Assembly (NCBI RefSeq): GCF_009905615.1 | Contig: NZ_JAAAKW010000005.1 | Coordinates: 186,001-250,000 of the forward strand | DNA length: 64,000 nucleotides | DNA from: Pseudomonas sp. SLFW | Lineage (GTDB): Bacteria; Pseudomonadota; Gammaproteobacteria; Pseudomonadales; Pseudomonadaceae | Reading direction: 5' to 3' | Notes under the pieces: model-generated | The model's database searches: none | What the model was told of the DNA's origin: nothing | Seen by the model: only the letters and a program-made list of their open reading frames with translations | Part shown: piece by piece, positions 61,697 to 64,000 of the stretch | How the letters are laid out: each line of letters opens with the position of its first letter | How positions within the stretch are numbered: position 1 is the stretch's first letter | Translations under genes and position numbers: made by a program

Positions 61697-62579
61697 TTGA
61701 ATCTCCCAAGAGCTTGGTCTGCTCCGCAGAGGTAATTGGCGTATTCATCGTCTGCTCGTCATACGCCTTCAGGTAGCCCGCAAGCAGGGGCTTTTTCAGG
61801 TCGTCCGGGTTTTTCAAGGACCAGCTGCCGTCGCGGGCACCTTGGGCAATCAGGTGAATCAGGCCCGCTTCGATGGCTTCACGCACGCACTGCTGAACCG
61901 GTTCGTTGCGTGAAAGGCCGGTTTCCACTTCCAGCAGGTGACGCAGCGACACGAACTTGAAGACGCCGAAATCCAGCTGGATAGAAAACACGGTCTTGGT
62001 GGTGGTGATGCTCTGGATCACGTCGCCGGTGCGGATGTCCACTGCTCGCAGGTTGATGGTCACCTGATCCTGGCGGTAAATGTCCGACGGGCCGATGCCC
62101 AGGTAACGCACGCCGAAACCGCCGGTGCGCACGTTGCTTTCGTAGGCGACGATGGCGCCTTCGATGATCATGTTGGCCGGACGCAGCGGAGGCAATTGAG
62201 TCTGTGCCCGGTCAGATGGCTGCTCCAGCGCTCGAACGATCTTGCGTTCGGTCAGAAGGTCTTGCAGGTTTTCGCGTTCCACCGGTTTGAACCAGCGCGA
62301 ATCGCGTAACGCCCCGACCAGAAGCGACGCGGCGCCCTGAGTCACTGACGTGGAAAAAGAACTGTCCGGCGAAGGCTTGTACTGGCCGGTCTGGTCACGC
62401 ATGCCGTACACCGCCACTGGAATCTGACCTGCTGGAAGCGGCAGGTTGGCGAGGTCGCGTGTGGATTGGGTGGGCGGCGAAATGGTCGCCGGAGAAATGG
62501 TGCCCGCCGGGCGCGAAGTGGCACAACCACTCAGGACTACAGCGGCGAAAATCATCAATGAAATCGTGCGGGCGCGCAT
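61680..62579 (-). CDS. csgG: Curli secretion channel lipoprotein CsgG
   Basis: A 299-residue outer membrane lipoprotein with a lipobox LSGC (residues 16-19). It has the CsgG domain: IPVAVYGMRDQTGQYK, a VERENLQDLLTERKI helix and a GGFGVRYLGIG region. CsgG forms the nonameric pore that exports curlin subunits. It starts 50 bp after the large curlin gene, behind a terminator, with CGGAG before the ATG. No csgE or csgF partner is present in the window. Confidence 0.92.
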   Translation of the reverse strand: MRARTISLMIFAAVVLSGCATSRPAGTISPATISPPTQSTRDLANLPLPAGQIPVAVYGMRDQTGQYKPSPDSSFSTSVTQGAASLLVGALRDSRWFKPVERENLQDLLTERKIVRALEQPSDRAQTQLPPLRPANMIIEGAIVAYESNVRTGGFGVRYLGIGPSDIYRQDQVTINLRAVDIRTGDVIQSITTTKTVFSIQLDFGVFKFVSLRHLLEVETGLSRNEPVQQCVREAIEAGLIHLIAQGARDGSWSLKNPDDLKKPLLAGYLKAYDEQTMNTPITSAEQTKLLGDSSAQPQ

Positions 62580-62591
62580 GATAAAACTCCG

Positions 62592-62617
62592 AAAAAACCC
62601 GCCGGCGAACCGGCGGG
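62592..62617 (-). terminator. Intrinsic terminator between the large curlin gene and csgG
   Basis: On the minus strand CCCGCCGG-TTCG-CCGGCGGG is followed at once by six T. It lies 12 bp after the curlin stop codon and just before csgG. It should stop most transcripts, giving more curlin mRNA than secretion-channel mRNA. Confidence 0.88.
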
Positions 62618-62628
62618 TACGACCTGGA

Positions 62629-63906
62629 TTAGTGCTGATTGATCACAACGTTGTTGTTCAGGCCGCCGGTCTGGGTGACGTTGGCGGTCAGGTAGTTGCC
62701 GGACTGAGTAACGCGAGCGGTGTTGCTGATCGCCGAAGCAGTCTGGTTGAGGTCGATCGAGTTGTGGCCGCCGGCTTGCTGAGTCAGCTCAGCCAGGTTG
62801 TTGATGCCAGCCTGGTTGCTGAGGATGCTGTTCTCGTAGCCGTCCTGCGTGGCGACCAGGCGGTTTTTGCTACCGGTCTGGTTGCTGGTGGTGGCGTTGC
62901 CGTCACCGGTCTGGGTGATTTTCGCGGACAGATCGTAGCCGTAGGTTTGATTGGCTACGACGCGGTTGTACGATCCGTTTTGGGTCGCTTGGATGCTGCC
63001 GTCGAACGAGTTTTTCTGAGTCAGCGCGCCGGTGTTGTTGCTGCCAGTCTGCGACAGTGTCGCGGAGGAACCATCAGCGACGTTCTGGTAGATCGTGCCG
63101 GTGCTGTTGTTGCCGTTCTGGGTCAGCGTGGCATGGGTGGTCCAGGTGTCGTTCTGCAGAATCGAACCGGTGTGGCCATTGCCGTTCTGGGTCAGGTCAG
63201 CCGTCGAGTCGCGGGTACCGTTCTCTTGGGTGGTGGTGGCCTGGTTGTAGCCGCCGTCCTGACTGATGGTAGCGGTGACTTTGTAGCTGCCAGTCTGGGT
63301 CAGGTTCGACGTGTTGTTGTTGCCGCGCTGAGTGACGGTGCCGGTGGCATCCGTGTTGTTTTTCTGAGTGACGTAGGCGCGGTTGTCATTGTTGTACTGC
63401 TTGACGGTGGCGACTGCCTTGTTATTGCCTTCCTGACGGAGCTCGGCCGTATGACCGGAACCGTCCTGGTTCAAGGTGGCGCTGTTTTGTTGGCCCAGGT
63501 TGTTTTTCTGGGAGATGTAGCCGGTGTTGTAGCTACCGTCCTGGGTCAGGGTAGCGGTCTGCTTGTTGTCCGAGTTGAAGTTGGTTTTGCCAACCTGCTC
63601 GATGGCTGCGTTGTTCTGGACACCGCCACGCTGGGTAGCGTAGGCCGTGTTGTAGGCATTGCTCTGCAGGATGGTCAGGTTGCTGTCACGGGACGCCTGA
63701 AGCACCTTGCTGCCTTCGGTACCGGCCACGTTACGGTTGCCAGTCTGGTTGAGGGTAGTGGTGGAGTTGATCGCACCGCTCTGTTCAATGTTGGCGCCGT
63801 TGAAGCTACCGTCCTGGTAGCTGTTGACGGTACCGTTGCCAGCGAAAGCTGCGCCTGAGACAGAAGCCAGTACTGCGAGGGCGATAATGGATTTACGTGC
63901 TTGCAT
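62629..63906 (-). CDS. Very long curlin (CsgA-like major amyloid subunit)
   Basis: A 425-residue secreted protein. The signal peptide ends at AFA-G (residue 23). The rest is about 34 strand units of 11-13 residues with a Gln at the strand end and usually an Asn in the turn (NQTGNRN, TQDGSYN, TQNGNNS, TQTGDGN). This is about 17 curlin repeats against five in E. coli CsgA. Insertions lengthen several turns (for example SRDSN and NFNSDNK). It is the first gene of the locus, with AAAGGAA before the ATG. Function as the main fibre subunit is inferred. Confidence 0.85.
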   Translation of the reverse strand: MQARKSIIALAVLASVSGAAFAGNGTVNSYQDGSFNGANIEQSGAINSTTTLNQTGNRNVAGTEGSKVLQASRDSNLTILQSNAYNTAYATQRGGVQNNAAIEQVGKTNFNSDNKQTATLTQDGSYNTGYISQKNNLGQQNSATLNQDGSGHTAELRQEGNNKAVATVKQYNNDNRAYVTQKNNTDATGTVTQRGNNNTSNLTQTGSYKVTATISQDGGYNQATTTQENGTRDSTADLTQNGNGHTGSILQNDTWTTHATLTQNGNNSTGTIYQNVADGSSATLSQTGSNNTGALTQKNSFDGSIQATQNGSYNRVVANQTYGYDLSAKITQTGDGNATTSNQTGSKNRLVATQDGYENSILSNQAGINNLAELTQQAGGHNSIDLNQTASAISNTARVTQSGNYLTANVTQTGGLNNNVVINQH

Positions 63907-64000
63907 GATTAATTCCTTTATTCAATGTTTTAGTTGTTTCTGGGTTTAGGGCAGGCGAGCGACGCCCGCGAGTTATTGCACAAGGCACAACACGTCTTAC

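Noticed and set aside
62446..63858. A 470-residue Val/Gly-rich open frame on the plus strand opposite the large curlin gene
   Set aside because: It mirrors the curlin repeats codon for codon. The minus-strand protein has a signal peptide, ribosome binding site and family motifs, so this is a shadow of a repetitive gene.

Overview
The window is GC-rich, gene-dense chromosomal DNA of a Pseudomonas species. This rests on the katB plus ankyrin pair, the phosphonoacetate hydrolase locus of the P. fluorescens 23F type, arsR/arsC/arsH genes, a Pseudomonas REP-like repeat near 39.2 kb, and a high density of LysR regulators next to redox enzymes. No rRNA, tRNA, CRISPR array, transposase or phage gene was seen. 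It reads as accessory metabolism and stress defence, not core housekeeping.

Layout. 0-8 kb: the end of an MFS exporter, an ABC exporter, a secreted subtilase, a periplasmic histidine phosphatase, small proteins and an SDR. 8-13.5 kb: a GST/LysR pair, then a phosphonoacetate catabolic locus (hydrolase, organophosphate-type MFS importer, divergent LysR). 13.5-15.2 kb: arsR-arsC-arsH with no efflux pump gene. 16.5-19.7 kb: a secreted small protein and a membrane CHASE4-PAS-GGDEF-EAL protein. 19.7-24.3 kb: a LysR-controlled module with a DSD1/D-threonine-aldolase-like PLP enzyme, a dicarboxylate/amino acid symporter, RidA and a HAD hydrolase. 24.3-30.6 kb: LysR, SDR, GST, epimerase and TetR genes. 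30.6-36.6 kb: a complete RND tripartite efflux operon. 36.9-50.4 kb: three Old Yellow Enzyme reductases with LysR, MFS, quinone oxidoreductase, Gfo/Idh, NmrA, EthD, SDR, MarR and monooxygenase partners, consistent with handling reactive electrophiles or quinones. 50.9-53.2 kb: catalase and its ankyrin partner. 53.2-57.8 kb: a polar amino acid/amine ABC importer with an FAD amine oxidase and an Lrp regulator. 58-60.9 kb: an alpha/beta hydrolase and a divergent SDR/HTH pair. 60.9-64 kb: a curli-type amyloid locus.

The most distinctive region is the curli locus at the right end. A 425-residue secreted curlin with about 34 strand units (E. coli CsgA has about ten) is followed by an intrinsic terminator. 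Then come csgG, a csgB-like minor curlin and a csgH-like protein without a visible signal peptide. No csgE, csgF or csgD lies inside the window. Other leads are two matching palindromes that appear to define a small MarR regulon, with a promoter implying a leaderless regulator mRNA. A shared LysR-type palindrome stands before both the PLP enzyme and its transporter. A KatB-type catalase has Ile at the position that aligns with the classical distal Asn, and a Gfo/Idh protein has EWP in place of EKP.

Protein family calls come from reading translations and motifs by eye. Start codons were chosen by ribosome binding site, signal peptide or family N-terminus; where this was ambiguous the entry says so.
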